From Arthrobacter sp. StoSoilB20 (lineage in GTDB: Bacteria; Actinomycetota; Actinomycetes; Actinomycetales; Micrococcaceae), in NCBI RefSeq assembly GCF_019977295.1, contig NZ_AP024651.1, forward strand, positions 4,402,001 through 4,466,000: a DNA stretch of 64,000 bases, read 5' to 3'. Position numbers and translations under genes: made by a program. Below the pieces are notes generated by a model. It saw only the letters and a program-made list of their open reading frames with translations. It was not told the DNA's origin and did no database searches. This document shows positions 18,693 through 26,694 of this stretch, piece by piece; position 1 is the first letter of the stretch; each line of letters starts with the position of its first letter.

Positions 18693-20285
18693 ATGCAAGA
18701 CAACCTCTCCCCTTCGCCTTCCAGTCCAGCGCTGTCAAAACCGGCAACGGAGCCGGCCCATGACAGCGAAGCCTGGCTTCAACCAATTCCCGAAGCAGAA
18801 CGTACGCGCAAAGTATCCGGACAGTTCTGGATCTGGGCGGGCGCCAACCTTGCCCCCATCAACTGGGTGCTCGGCGCCCTTGGCATCCATCTGGGCCTCG
18901 GCTTCGCTGACACAGTGATTGTGCTGGTCCTGGGAAACCTGATCGGCATGCTGCTGTTCGGCTGCTTCGTCCTCCTTGGCCAAAAGACCGGCGCCACCGG
19001 AATGGTATTGGCCCGCGCCGCCTTTGGCCGCCGCGGCAACTACCTGCCGGCCGCCATCCAGGCCCTCCTGGTGATCGGCTGGTGCGCAGTGAACACCTGG
19101 ATCATCCTGGATCTGGTCATGGCCCTCTTTGGCACCCTTGGCTGGGTGGATCCCGACGCCAAGAATTACGCTTGGAAGATCGGCGTGGCCACGGCCATCA
19201 TGGCAGCACAGGTTGCCATCGCCTGGTTCGGCTACAAAGCCATAGCGGCCTTTGAAAAATGGACCGTCCCGCCCACCATCATCATCCTGGCGGTCATGTC
19301 CTGCGTGGCCTGGTTCGGCATGAAGATCGACTGGGGCTACGCAGGACCGGCCGGCAACATCCTGGAAGGCTCCGAGCGCATTGCCGCCATGAGCGCTGTG
19401 ATGACGGCCATCGGAATCGGCTGGGGAATCACCTGGTTCACCTACGCCGCCGACTACTCCCGCTTCGTCAGCACCTCCGTTCCCAAGCGCAAGGTCTACC
19501 TTGCCTCGGTCCTGGGCCAGTTCATCCCGGTGGTGTGGCTCGGTGTCCTCGGTGCCAGCCTTGCCACCAACAGCGGCGAAATCGACCCCGGAAAACTGAT
19601 CGTCCAGAACTTCGGCGTCATGGCCCTGCCTGTCCTGCTCATGGTGCTGCACGGCCCCATCGCCACCAACATCCTGAACATCTACACCTTTTCCGTGGCG
19701 ACACAGGCCCTGGACATCAAGATCAGCCGCCGAAAGCTGAACCTGTTCGTGGGCGCCTTCTCGCTCATCGCCGTCGTGTTCTTCATCTTCCAAGAGGACT
19801 TCGCTGCCGTACTCGATGCCTGGCTGATCGGTCTGGTTGCCTGGGTTGCGGCGTGGGGCGGGGTCATGCTGGTCCACTACTTCTGGCTGGAAAAGCGTTG
19901 GCCCGCCAAGGTTGACCGCCTCTTTGATCCAGTAGGAACACGCCGCTTGCCCGTCATCAACTGGGCCGGAATCGTCTCGCTGCTGGTAGGCATCTTCTCC
20001 ACCTGGTTGTTCATGTACGGCCTTGTTCCCGCCATGCAGGGACCCATCGCCGTGGCCCTGGGCGGCTGGGACCTCTCCTGGCTGGCCGGCGGACTCACCA
20101 GCGCGGCCGCCTACGCAATCCTCGGCCCACGGGCCCACAAGAAATACCTCCTGGCCGAGTCCAACCACGTCTCCGCCACGGCGCCCGCCGCCACGGACGC
20201 CGCCACGATGCCCGTCGTCACAGACCCCGTCGCCACCGATCCGGCGGCACCCGCACCCGCAGTTCCCGAAAGGACCACAGCATGA
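18693..20285 (+). CDS. NCS1-family nucleobase/allantoin/hydantoin permease (CodB-like)
   Basis: This membrane protein has 530 aa and 12 predicted helices. It shows family features of cytosine/purine permeases: PINWVLGALGIHLGLGFADT near the N-terminus, GWGITWFTYAADYSRF, and WAGIVSLLVGIFSTW. GGAGG is present 7 bp before the ATG. The last 45 residues are an Ala/Thr/Pro-rich cytoplasmic tail. The stop overlaps the next start (ATGA), so permease and hydrolase are made together. The substrate is not readable from sequence; a nucleobase, allantoin or related cyclic ureide is likely. Confidence 0.9.
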   Translation: MQDNLSPSPSSPALSKPATEPAHDSEAWLQPIPEAERTRKVSGQFWIWAGANLAPINWVLGALGIHLGLGFADTVIVLVLGNLIGMLLFGCFVLLGQKTGATGMVLARAAFGRRGNYLPAAIQALLVIGWCAVNTWIILDLVMALFGTLGWVDPDAKNYAWKIGVATAIMAAQVAIAWFGYKAIAAFEKWTVPPTIIILAVMSCVAWFGMKIDWGYAGPAGNILEGSERIAAMSAVMTAIGIGWGITWFTYAADYSRFVSTSVPKRKVYLASVLGQFIPVVWLGVLGASLATNSGEIDPGKLIVQNFGVMALPVLLMVLHGPIATNILNIYTFSVATQALDIKISRRKLNLFVGAFSLIAVVFFIFQEDFAAVLDAWLIGLVAWVAAWGGVMLVHYFWLEKRWPAKVDRLFDPVGTRRLPVINWAGIVSLLVGIFSTWLFMYGLVPAMQGPIAVALGGWDLSWLAGGLTSAAAYAILGPRAHKKYLLAESNHVSATAPAATDAATMPVVTDPVATDPAAPAPAVPERTTA

Positions 20286-21241
20286 ACCAGCCCGCTTTCG
20301 CTGATTCGCTCCACCCGATCACCTGGCCCGAGGGCTACCGGGCAGCTGCGTCCTTCACCTTCGACGTCGATGCCGAGTCCTGCACCATCGCCCATGATCC
20401 CTCCAGCACCAAGCGCATGTCCCTCATGAGCCACCAGTCATACGGTCCCAAGATTGCCGTGCCGCGTTTGCTTCAGATCCTTGACCGCCAGGACATCAAG
20501 GCAACGTTCTTCATTCCCGGCTTCACGGCGGAAAGCTACCCGGACGTCGTACGCAGGATCGCCGATGGCGGGCATGAGATCGCGCACCACGGCTACCTTC
20601 ACGAGCCCATGCAGGGCATCGACGCCGCCACTGAAGCCAGCTACCTTGACCGGGGCCTCGAGGCCCTGGCGAAGGTTGCGGGCGTCCGGCCCGTTGGTTA
20701 CCGGGCGCCCTGGTGGGAGCTGAACTGGCAGTCCCCGGCACTGCTGGCGGACCGCGGCTTCCTCTACGACTCAAGCCTGCTCGACGGCGACGCCCCCTAC
20801 CGCATGTCGGTGGCCGAGGATGACTCCCGGGACATCGTGGAGATTCCCGTGGACTGGGCGCTCGATGACTGGGAGCAGTACGGGTTCTACCCCGGAGTCA
20901 CCGGCAGCGGGGTCATCGAGAGCCCGGCCAAGGCCTTGGAAATGTGGACCTTGGAGGCACAGGCCCACCATTCGCAGGGAAGCTGCTTCGTCCTGACCAA
21001 CCACCCGTTCATCTCAGGCCGGCCATCCCGTGCCGTTGCCTTGGAACAGTTGATGGAGCGGGTCAAGGATTTGGACGGCATGTGGGTCACCACACTGGCT
21101 TCCATTGCCCAACACACCATGGACACCGTGCAGGAAATCCACACGCACGCACGGATCGACATCCCGCTGTTCCCCGGCGCCGGCGCAAGCTTCCGCCCCG
21201 CACGGGTCCAGGTCCCGCTTGGAGCCCCGGCCCGTCACTAG
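20282..21241 (+). CDS. Polysaccharide-deacetylase-fold hydrolase (PuuE-like), probably a small cyclic amide hydrolase
   Basis: The 319-aa protein has a NodB-homology domain: SFTFDVDAE near residue 27, KATFFIPGF, the His pair GHEIAHHGYLHEP (about 97-109), and GYRAPWWELN. There is no signal peptide or membrane helix, so it works in the cytoplasm, unlike peptidoglycan or chitin deacetylases. Together with the co-translated NCS1 permease and PucR regulator, this points to a PuuE-like amidohydrolase acting on an imported ureide or base. The exact substrate is unknown. Confidence 0.8.
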   Translation: MNQPAFADSLHPITWPEGYRAAASFTFDVDAESCTIAHDPSSTKRMSLMSHQSYGPKIAVPRLLQILDRQDIKATFFIPGFTAESYPDVVRRIADGGHEIAHHGYLHEPMQGIDAATEASYLDRGLEALAKVAGVRPVGYRAPWWELNWQSPALLADRGFLYDSSLLDGDAPYRMSVAEDDSRDIVEIPVDWALDDWEQYGFYPGVTGSGVIESPAKALEMWTLEAQAHHSQGSCFVLTNHPFISGRPSRAVALEQLMERVKDLDGMWVTTLASIAQHTMDTVQEIHTHARIDIPLFPGAGASFRPARVQVPLGAPARH

Positions 21242-21254
21242 CTCCCCTGCTTCA

Positions 21255-21326
21255 CGCCCAGATGGCAAAAGATGACAATCCCGGAGCCCGGGATTGTCAT
21301 CTTTTGCCATCCCGTGACGCGTTTTA
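21255..21326. repeat. Perfect 24-bp palindrome, diverged relative of the 99-bp repeats
   Basis: Arms 21261-21284 and 21288-21311 are perfectly complementary with a 3-nt loop (AGC). Flanking CGCCCAG on the left and CGCGTTTTA on the right, and the inner GGATTGTCA..TGCCAT, match the repeats at 171-269 and 2372-2470. The element lies between the convergent hydrolase and DUF456 genes and could also stop transcription, but there is no T-run. Confidence 0.8.
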
Positions 21327-21350
21327 GAGGCCTGGAGGGGCCAACCGGCC

Positions 21351-21860
21351 TTAGCCGTTCACGGCGTTGATCCAGACGCCGATGATCCAGGTACTCGCCG
21401 CGGCACACGCCAGCCCGAACTCCACCAGGATGCCAATACCAGTGGCTTTGAGCGCTGCGCCGCTTGAGCGGACGGCAGTGCGGAAGTCGCGGGTCCGCTG
21501 GACCTCGCTGAGGAGGAGGCCGACGGCGAAGCCCACAAAGAGCCCCACCACGGGAATCACGAACATGCCCACCACGCCCAACACCACGCCGATCAGCACT
21601 GACCGGTTGGGGATGCCATGCTGCTTCAGTTTCCGACCGGTAAGTACGGCACTTGCTGCCATGCCCGCCACCACGAACAACATTCCGATGGCAAAGATCA
21701 CCCAGCCAACCGGACCTGCACCACCCCAAATGGCCCAGGCCAGCAGGCTCGCGCCGATGAGGATACTGCCCGGGAGTACAGGAATGATGGTCCCGGCAAC
21801 ACCTACCGCAATGGCCAGGCCGCACAGGATGGTCACGATAAGTTCGGCATTCATGTCCAC
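21351..21860 (-). CDS. DUF456 family membrane protein
   Basis: This small integral membrane protein has 167-169 aa and five or so hydrophobic segments. The N-terminal GLAIAVGVAGTIIPVLPGSILIGASLLAWAIW and the central GVVLGVVGMFVIPVVGLFVGFAVGLLLSE, rich in Gly, are typical of DUF456. Function is unknown for the family. The start is either GTG 21860 or ATG 21854, with only a weak GGTGG upstream. It is transcribed alone. Confidence 0.85.
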   Translation of the reverse strand: MDMNAELIVTILCGLAIAVGVAGTIIPVLPGSILIGASLLAWAIWGGAGPVGWVIFAIGMLFVVAGMAASAVLTGRKLKQHGIPNRSVLIGVVLGVVGMFVIPVVGLFVGFAVGLLLSEVQRTRDFRTAVRSSGAALKATGIGILVEFGLACAAASTWIIGVWINAVNG

Positions 21861-21880
21861 CAGTCTATGAGCAGCAACGC

Positions 21881-21948
21881 GGGGTCACTTGTGGCCCCCT
21901 TGACACGCCCAGGGGTGCAGTAACGCCCAGGGGCGCAGTAGTGACCCC
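21881..21948. repeat. Hairpin with two 18-bp direct repeats in its loop
   Basis: GGGGTCACT (21881-21889) pairs with AGTGACCCC (21940-21948). Between them lie two tandem 18-mers ACGCCCAGGGGYGCAGTA at 21905-21922 and 21923-21940, differing by one base. It is located just upstream of the DUF456 start and downstream of malic enzyme. Function is unknown. Confidence 0.7.
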
Positions 21949-21976
21949 GGGTTGCTTCCGCACCCATTAACCACAA

Positions 21977-22016
21977 ACGACGGCGACGCTCCCCAGCACG
22001 GGAGGCGTCGCCGTCG
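21977..22016 (-). terminator. Hairpin terminator downstream of malic enzyme
   Basis: A long GC-rich stem (ACGACGGCGACGC paired with GCGTCGCCGTCGT) lies 34 bp after the malic enzyme stop. Only TTTG follows on the minus strand, so efficiency is uncertain. Confidence 0.6.
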
Positions 22017-22050
22017 TCGGTCCAGCAGTAGTAGCCGCTACCCAGTAACG

Positions 22051-23241
22051 CTATTCTGCGACGGCGGCCGCAACCGCCGCGGTGACCGCCGGTGCCACGC
22101 GGGCATCCAGCGGGCTCGGCACGATGTAATCGGCGGAGAGGTCTTCCGCGGCCAGCTCAGCGATGGCGTTGGCAGCGGCGATCTTCATGGCGGGCGTGAT
22201 GCGGCGGGCCCGGGCATCGAGTGCGCCGCGGAAAATGCCGGGGAAGGCCAGCACGTTGTTGATCTGGTTCGGGAAGTCGCTGCGGCCGGTGGCAACAACG
22301 GCTGCGTACTTCCGGGCGACCTCGGGAAGCACTTCCGGGTCCGGGTTGGACAGGGCGAACACGATCGACTGATCGTTCATGAGCTTCAAGTGTTCTTCGT
22401 CCAGCTTGGAGGAGGAAACACCAACAAACACGTCGGCACCCGTCAGTCCCTCACCCGGGCCACCGATGACGCCACGGGGGTTGGTGCGCTGTGCCATGCG
22501 GGCCTTGACGCTGCCGGGATCGGCCACGAGGTCTGCACGGTCAGCGTTGACCACGCCCTTGGAGTCGAGCAGGATGACGTCCTTGACGCCAACAGCAAGA
22601 AGAATCTCGGCAATGGCGATGCCCGCGGCACCTGCGCCGGACACCACAACCTTGAGCCCGGCGAGTTCGCGCTGCGTGACCTTGGCGGCGTTGGTCAGGG
22701 CTGCGAGAACAACGACGGCAGTGCCATGCTGGTCATCGTGCATGACCGGGCAGTCGAGGGCTTCGATGAGCCGCTCTTCGAGTTCGAAGCAGCGCGGAGC
22801 CGAAATGTCCTCGAGGTTCACGGCGCCGAAGCTGGGGCGCAGGCGGACGAGGGTTTCGATGATCTCGTCCACGTTGGTGGTGTTGAGCACCAGCGGAATG
22901 GAGTCGAGGTCCCCGAAGGACTTGAACAGGGCGGACTTGCCTTCCATGACCGGAAGGGAGGCGCTCGGGCCAATGTTGCCAAGGCCAAGAACTGCGGTGC
23001 CATCGCTGACCACAACAACCAGGCGCTCGGCCCAAGTGTGGGTGCGGGCAAGCTCGGGATTTGCGTGGATCGCCCGGCTGACCTGGGCAACTCCGGGGGT
23101 GTAGGCGATGGAAAGATCGCGCTTGTTGTTCAGCGGTACGGTGCTGGAGATGGTCAGCTTGCCGCCTTCGTGGGCTGCGAAGATCTCTTCTTCGGTCAGT
23201 ACCAGGGCGTCGTTGTCTGTAGCAATTGTCTCGATGGACAC
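22051..23241 (-). CDS. NAD(P)-dependent malic enzyme (oxaloacetate-decarboxylating)
   Basis: The enzyme decarboxylates malate to pyruvate. The 396-aa short-form bacterial protein has the N-terminal malic domain with AYTPGVAQVSRAI and SDGTAVLGLGNIGP, metal-site PVMHDDQHGTAVV, and Rossmann motif VVSGAGAAGIAIAEILL. A GTG start at 23241 has GAGGAG about 10 bp upstream. It is monocistronic. A CRP/GlxR-like half-conserved dyad lies about 215 bp upstream (23455-23470). Confidence 0.94.
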   Translation of the reverse strand: MSIETIATDNDALVLTEEEIFAAHEGGKLTISSTVPLNNKRDLSIAYTPGVAQVSRAIHANPELARTHTWAERLVVVVSDGTAVLGLGNIGPSASLPVMEGKSALFKSFGDLDSIPLVLNTTNVDEIIETLVRLRPSFGAVNLEDISAPRCFELEERLIEALDCPVMHDDQHGTAVVVLAALTNAAKVTQRELAGLKVVVSGAGAAGIAIAEILLAVGVKDVILLDSKGVVNADRADLVADPGSVKARMAQRTNPRGVIGGPGEGLTGADVFVGVSSSKLDEEHLKLMNDQSIVFALSNPDPEVLPEVARKYAAVVATGRSDFPNQINNVLAFPGIFRGALDARARRITPAMKIAAANAIAELAAEDLSADYIVPSPLDARVAPAVTAAVAAAVAE

Positions 23242-23454
23242 GTCTTTGTCTCCTCAGGCTAGCCGTGGACCCACGGCATGGTTCGGGCAGGAACAGAACT
23301 GCTGTTGCGGACCAAGGATGGCTGGTCCGGCGTTGCTTCTGCAGATAGGGGGCTGCTAGCCGCTTCGGTGTTTCCAGCCTAGGGAGCGTGAAGGGGTACA
23401 AGATTCAATACCAAGAGAGACGATTCGAGAGTAAAACGTTCAACCAGCGCAAAA

Positions 23455-23470
23455 TGTGATCTACGTCATG
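23455..23470. promoter_or_regulatory. Weak CRP/GlxR-like dyad upstream of malic enzyme
   Basis: TGTGATCTACGTCATG matches TGTGA-N6-TCACA with a perfect left half and three of five bases on the right. It lies in the 280-bp gap between malic enzyme and the TetR gene, where no other feature was seen. Confidence 0.25.
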
Positions 23471-23521
23471 CGAAAAAGCGTGTTCTTGGCACCTCCGGTC
23501 TAGACCAGCAGGCGCCGGACC

Positions 23522-24130
23522 TCATTCGCCGGTCAGCAGGGAACAGGCTTTCTTCAGATCCTTCTCAGCCTCAAAAAGGGAGAGGCGACGGCACCGCACC
23601 GCTTGGACCAACCCGCTGACCAGGTGCAGCAGGATACGGGCACGCACGGAGTCCTTGCCGGGGTCCTTGCTGAGCGAGCCCACCACTTCCTCGGACAGCG
23701 CATCAATCTCCCGCAAAAGCTGCGCCGTGTCATCGTCCTTGCCGGCAGGACGGATGAGGCAGTGCTCCACACCGGGCTGCATGACCCTCAGGTGGAAGAT
23801 CTCCATCATCAAACCGGCCAGCGCATGCCCTTTGCCTTCGCGGCGACGGACGCCATCCCGGAGCTCCCGCAACTGCTGCCTGTACACGGCCAGCATCAGA
23901 TGGGCTGTTGAGGGAAAGTAGCGGTAGAGCGTGCCAAGGGGGATGTCAGCCCGGGCCGCGACGTCGGAGAGGCTCAAGGTATCAAACTGCCGCTGGGCAA
24001 ACCCTTCCGCCGTTTTCAGGATGCGGGCATAGCGCAGCTGCTGCCGCGGGGTGGTAGGCGCGGCAGCCATACGGGGCAACCCCGAGGTCAGGTCAAGGGA
24101 ATACGGTTCCAGTGAGTTTGAGGCGGGCAT
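23522..24130 (-). CDS. TetR-family transcriptional regulator
   Basis: The product is 202 aa, normal for the family. The DNA-binding domain is at about residues 28-75 (RILKTAEGFAQRQFDTLSLSDVAARADIPLGTLYRYFPST). The start is set at ATG 24130 with AGGAGA upstream; the open frame extends much further but without start signals. The domain and the LYRYFPST motif resemble KstR-like regulators, but no steroid or lipid genes are nearby. Downstream is malic enzyme in the same direction, about 280 bp away. The target is unknown. Confidence 0.85.
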   Translation of the reverse strand: MPASNSLEPYSLDLTSGLPRMAAAPTTPRQQLRYARILKTAEGFAQRQFDTLSLSDVAARADIPLGTLYRYFPSTAHLMLAVYRQQLRELRDGVRRREGKGHALAGLMMEIFHLRVMQPGVEHCLIRPAGKDDDTAQLLREIDALSEEVVGSLSKDPGKDSVRARILLHLVSGLVQAVRCRRLSLFEAEKDLKKACSLLTGE

Positions 24131-24351
24131 TTCCGGCGATCTCCTGGCAGGCTGACAAGGAAACGGCCGGCTGGGGTCAAGGACCCGCGGCTGGCCGATC
24201 GCATCAATGATACGGGAGCTAAATGATCGTTTCCTGAGAGCCCGGCACCCACGAAAGCCCCCACGCCGCTCCCGCCCATTGGCACTCCACGCACATACAC
24301 TGCATGCAGGTCTGGAGCCCAACCGGGCACGCACACGGGAGGAACGCACAT

Positions 24352-25479
24352 ATGGGGACATTTCGACGCCGGATGGCAGCGGCGCTGCTGACCGCCGCTG
24401 TGGCGGCCATGGCACTTGGTCCCCTGCCGGCGTCGGCCGCCCAAAACAGCGGTCCCGATCCCGTCCTCAGCGGAAAAGCGTTCGTCGGCGAGAAGCTGAC
24501 CGCCGACATCGGCCCGTACACGTTCTACGGATGCGGGGGCGGGAAAGGCCCTGACTTCACGATCTACTGGACCCGGGACGGATTCCTGGTGGCCGGCGAG
24601 ACGGCACGGACCTATGCCCTCCAGCCCGACGACACCGGCGCCCGGATGGCTGCCCACGTGACCGCCAGCAAGACGGCCTGCGGCGGCGAATCGTTGCACA
24701 GCGACGAAACCAAACCCGTCGGCGCGGCCAACCGGGCAGCCGGGTTCACGGGCAGGAGCTATGAGCTGCTGGCCCGCGGCACCGACGGCGCGTTGCAGCT
24801 TTACGGCCGCAAGGGCACCGCTTGGGAGGCGGCGCGGACGGTTGGCTGGGGCTGGAACATCTTCAACCTGACGTTCTCCCCGGGCGACTTCGACGGGGAC
24901 GGCAAGGGCGATGTGATCGCACGGGACGCTGCGGGAACCCTGTACCTTTACGCCGGGGATGGAACCGGCGGCTGGAAACCGGCCCAAACCATCGGCAAGG
25001 GATGGAACGTCTTCGACACCATCGTCAGCCCCGGCGACTTCAACGGCGATGGCAACAATGACGTCCTGGCCCGTGAACCGGGCGGCGCCCTGTATCTCTA
25101 CCCGGGAAATGGCGCCGGAGGCTGGTTGGCGAGGACCGCCGTCGGGCAGGGCTGGCAAATGATGGACGCGCTGCTGACCCCTGGAGACTTCAACGGCGAT
25201 GGCAACGTGGACGTGCTGGCACGTGACCGCAGCGGTTACCTCTACTTCTATGGGGGCAATGGCGCCGGCGGCTGGACCAGGTCATGGCTGATCGGGGTTG
25301 GATGGAACGCGCTGAAAGCAGCGGGTGCCGCCGGCGACTTCGACAACGACGGTTTCAACGATGTCTACGGCGTGGACCAGCAAGGCCGTTTGGTGATCTA
25401 CTACGGCAACGGGCGGACAGGATGGCGGACCTCCGAGGTCGTCGGTAATGGTTGGGGCGCTTTCACAGCCATCTTCTAG
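24352..25479 (+). CDS. Secreted FG-GAP/VCBS repeat protein 1
   Basis: This exported protein of 375 aa has a Sec signal peptide (MGTFRRRMAAALLTAAVAAM..., cleavage near ASA-AQ). An Ig-like domain with two Cys comes next (about 35-125, YWTRDGFLVAGETARTY). Then tandem blades of about 47 aa follow, with four Ca-binding-type loops (GDFDGDGKGDV, GDFNGDGNNDV, GDFNGDGNVDV, GDFDNDGFNDV) and YLYPGNGAGGW-type strands. It ends GWGAFTAIF. The ATG at 24352 has GGGAGG 8 bp upstream. It is the first of six paralogues. No enzymatic domain is visible; cell-surface binding is likely. Confidence 0.88.
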   Translation: MGTFRRRMAAALLTAAVAAMALGPLPASAAQNSGPDPVLSGKAFVGEKLTADIGPYTFYGCGGGKGPDFTIYWTRDGFLVAGETARTYALQPDDTGARMAAHVTASKTACGGESLHSDETKPVGAANRAAGFTGRSYELLARGTDGALQLYGRKGTAWEAARTVGWGWNIFNLTFSPGDFDGDGKGDVIARDAAGTLYLYAGDGTGGWKPAQTIGKGWNVFDTIVSPGDFNGDGNNDVLAREPGGALYLYPGNGAGGWLARTAVGQGWQMMDALLTPGDFNGDGNVDVLARDRSGYLYFYGGNGAGGWTRSWLIGVGWNALKAAGAAGDFDNDGFNDVYGVDQQGRLVIYYGNGRTGWRTSEVVGNGWGAFTAIF

Positions 25480-25530
25480 AGAAATCCCAGCCGCGGTAGA
25501 ATTGGCCGCATAAAGTCTGGGGAGGACATC

Positions 25531-26679
25531 ATGAACGCACCAACGCGCCCTACGTCAGGTGTGCGCCGGGTTGTGGCTGGCATAGCAGCGGCGGTCGTCG
25601 CCGCAATCGCCTTCGCGCCGGCACCAGCCATGGCAACCATGGACCCTTCGGATCCCGTAATTCATGGAGCGCCGTTTGTCGGCTCAACGCTCACGCTTGA
25701 GATCGACCCCGCCTCCTACCGTGGTTGCGGCGCCGCCGCAGGCCCGGACTACGGCATTTACTGGACCCGCGACGGCGTTCGGGCCCAGGACCACCCGGCA
25801 TGGTGGACTTACACGCTCGATGAATCCGATCGCGGCAAGACCATCGCCGCCCACGTGGTGGCCAGCCAGAACGGGTGCGAGCCGCTGGAAGTCTCCAGCG
25901 AAGAGACCGCCCCGATCTCCGCTTCCAACAGGGCTAACGGCTTCACGGGGCGGGGCGCCTACGAACTGCTCGCCCGACGCACCGACGGCACCCTGATGAT
26001 GTATCCGCGCCTGAACAATGCCTGGGAAGCCCCGCGCACCGTTGGGCCGGGCTGGAACGGCTTTGGAACCGTGGTCTCCCCTGGTGACTTCACCGGTGAC
26101 GGGGCCAACGACATTCTTGCCAAGGACTCCGCAGGCAACCTTTTCCTCTATGCAGGAAACGGCGACGGCGGTTTCCTCGCCGGCCGCCAGGCAGGCAGCG
26201 GCTGGAACGCCTTCACCTCGATCGTTGCACCGGGCGACTTCAACGGTGACGGCACCAACGACGTCCTGGCCCGCGACTCCAGCGGCCTCCTGTACCTCTA
26301 CCCGGGCAACGGCAAGGGCGGCTGGCTCAGCCGTTCCGTGGTGGGCAGCGGCTGGAACGCCGTCAACAACATCATCACCCCCGGCGACTTCAATGGCGAC
26401 CACAACGTCGACATCCTGGCACGGGACGCCGCCGGGGCCTTGCGCCTCTACAAAGGCAACGGGGCAGGCGGCTGGGCCGGCATGACCGTGGTTGGCCAGG
26501 GCTGGGGCGCCATGTCCACCATCGGCGCGGCCGGCGACATTGACGGCAACGGCAACGTAGACGTCTACGCCGTGGACGGCTCGGGTCAACTGCTCGCCTA
26601 CTACGGTGACGGCGACGGCGGCTGGAACGGTGCCGCTGCCATCGGCTGGGGCTGGGGCGGGTTCAACGCAGTCTTCTAA
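25531..26679 (+). CDS. Secreted FG-GAP/VCBS repeat protein 2
   Basis: This 382-aa paralogue is closest to protein 1, with the same plan: signal peptide (GVRRVVAGIAAAVVAAIAFAPAPAMA), one Cys-containing Ig-like domain (YWTRDGVRAQDHPAWWTY), then blades with GDFTGDGANDI, GDFNGDGTNDV, GDFNGDHNVDI and GDIDGNGNVDV. It ends IGWGWGGFNAVF. It starts 51 bp after protein 1 with GGGGAGG upstream. The similarity of proteins 1 and 2 suggests a recent duplication. No catalytic motif is seen. Confidence 0.88.
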   Translation: MNAPTRPTSGVRRVVAGIAAAVVAAIAFAPAPAMATMDPSDPVIHGAPFVGSTLTLEIDPASYRGCGAAAGPDYGIYWTRDGVRAQDHPAWWTYTLDESDRGKTIAAHVVASQNGCEPLEVSSEETAPISASNRANGFTGRGAYELLARRTDGTLMMYPRLNNAWEAPRTVGPGWNGFGTVVSPGDFTGDGANDILAKDSAGNLFLYAGNGDGGFLAGRQAGSGWNAFTSIVAPGDFNGDGTNDVLARDSSGLLYLYPGNGKGGWLSRSVVGSGWNAVNNIITPGDFNGDHNVDILARDAAGALRLYKGNGAGGWAGMTVVGQGWGAMSTIGAAGDIDGNGNVDVYAVDGSGQLLAYYGDGDGGWNGAAAIGWGWGGFNAVF

Positions 26680-26694
26680 GGATTGGGGGATTCC

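Noticed and set aside
23530..24415. Long N-terminal extension of the TetR protein at 23522-24130
   Set aside because: The extra 95 residues have no helix-turn-helix-like structure and unusual Arg/Pro/Ser content; ATG 24130 has a good ribosome site.
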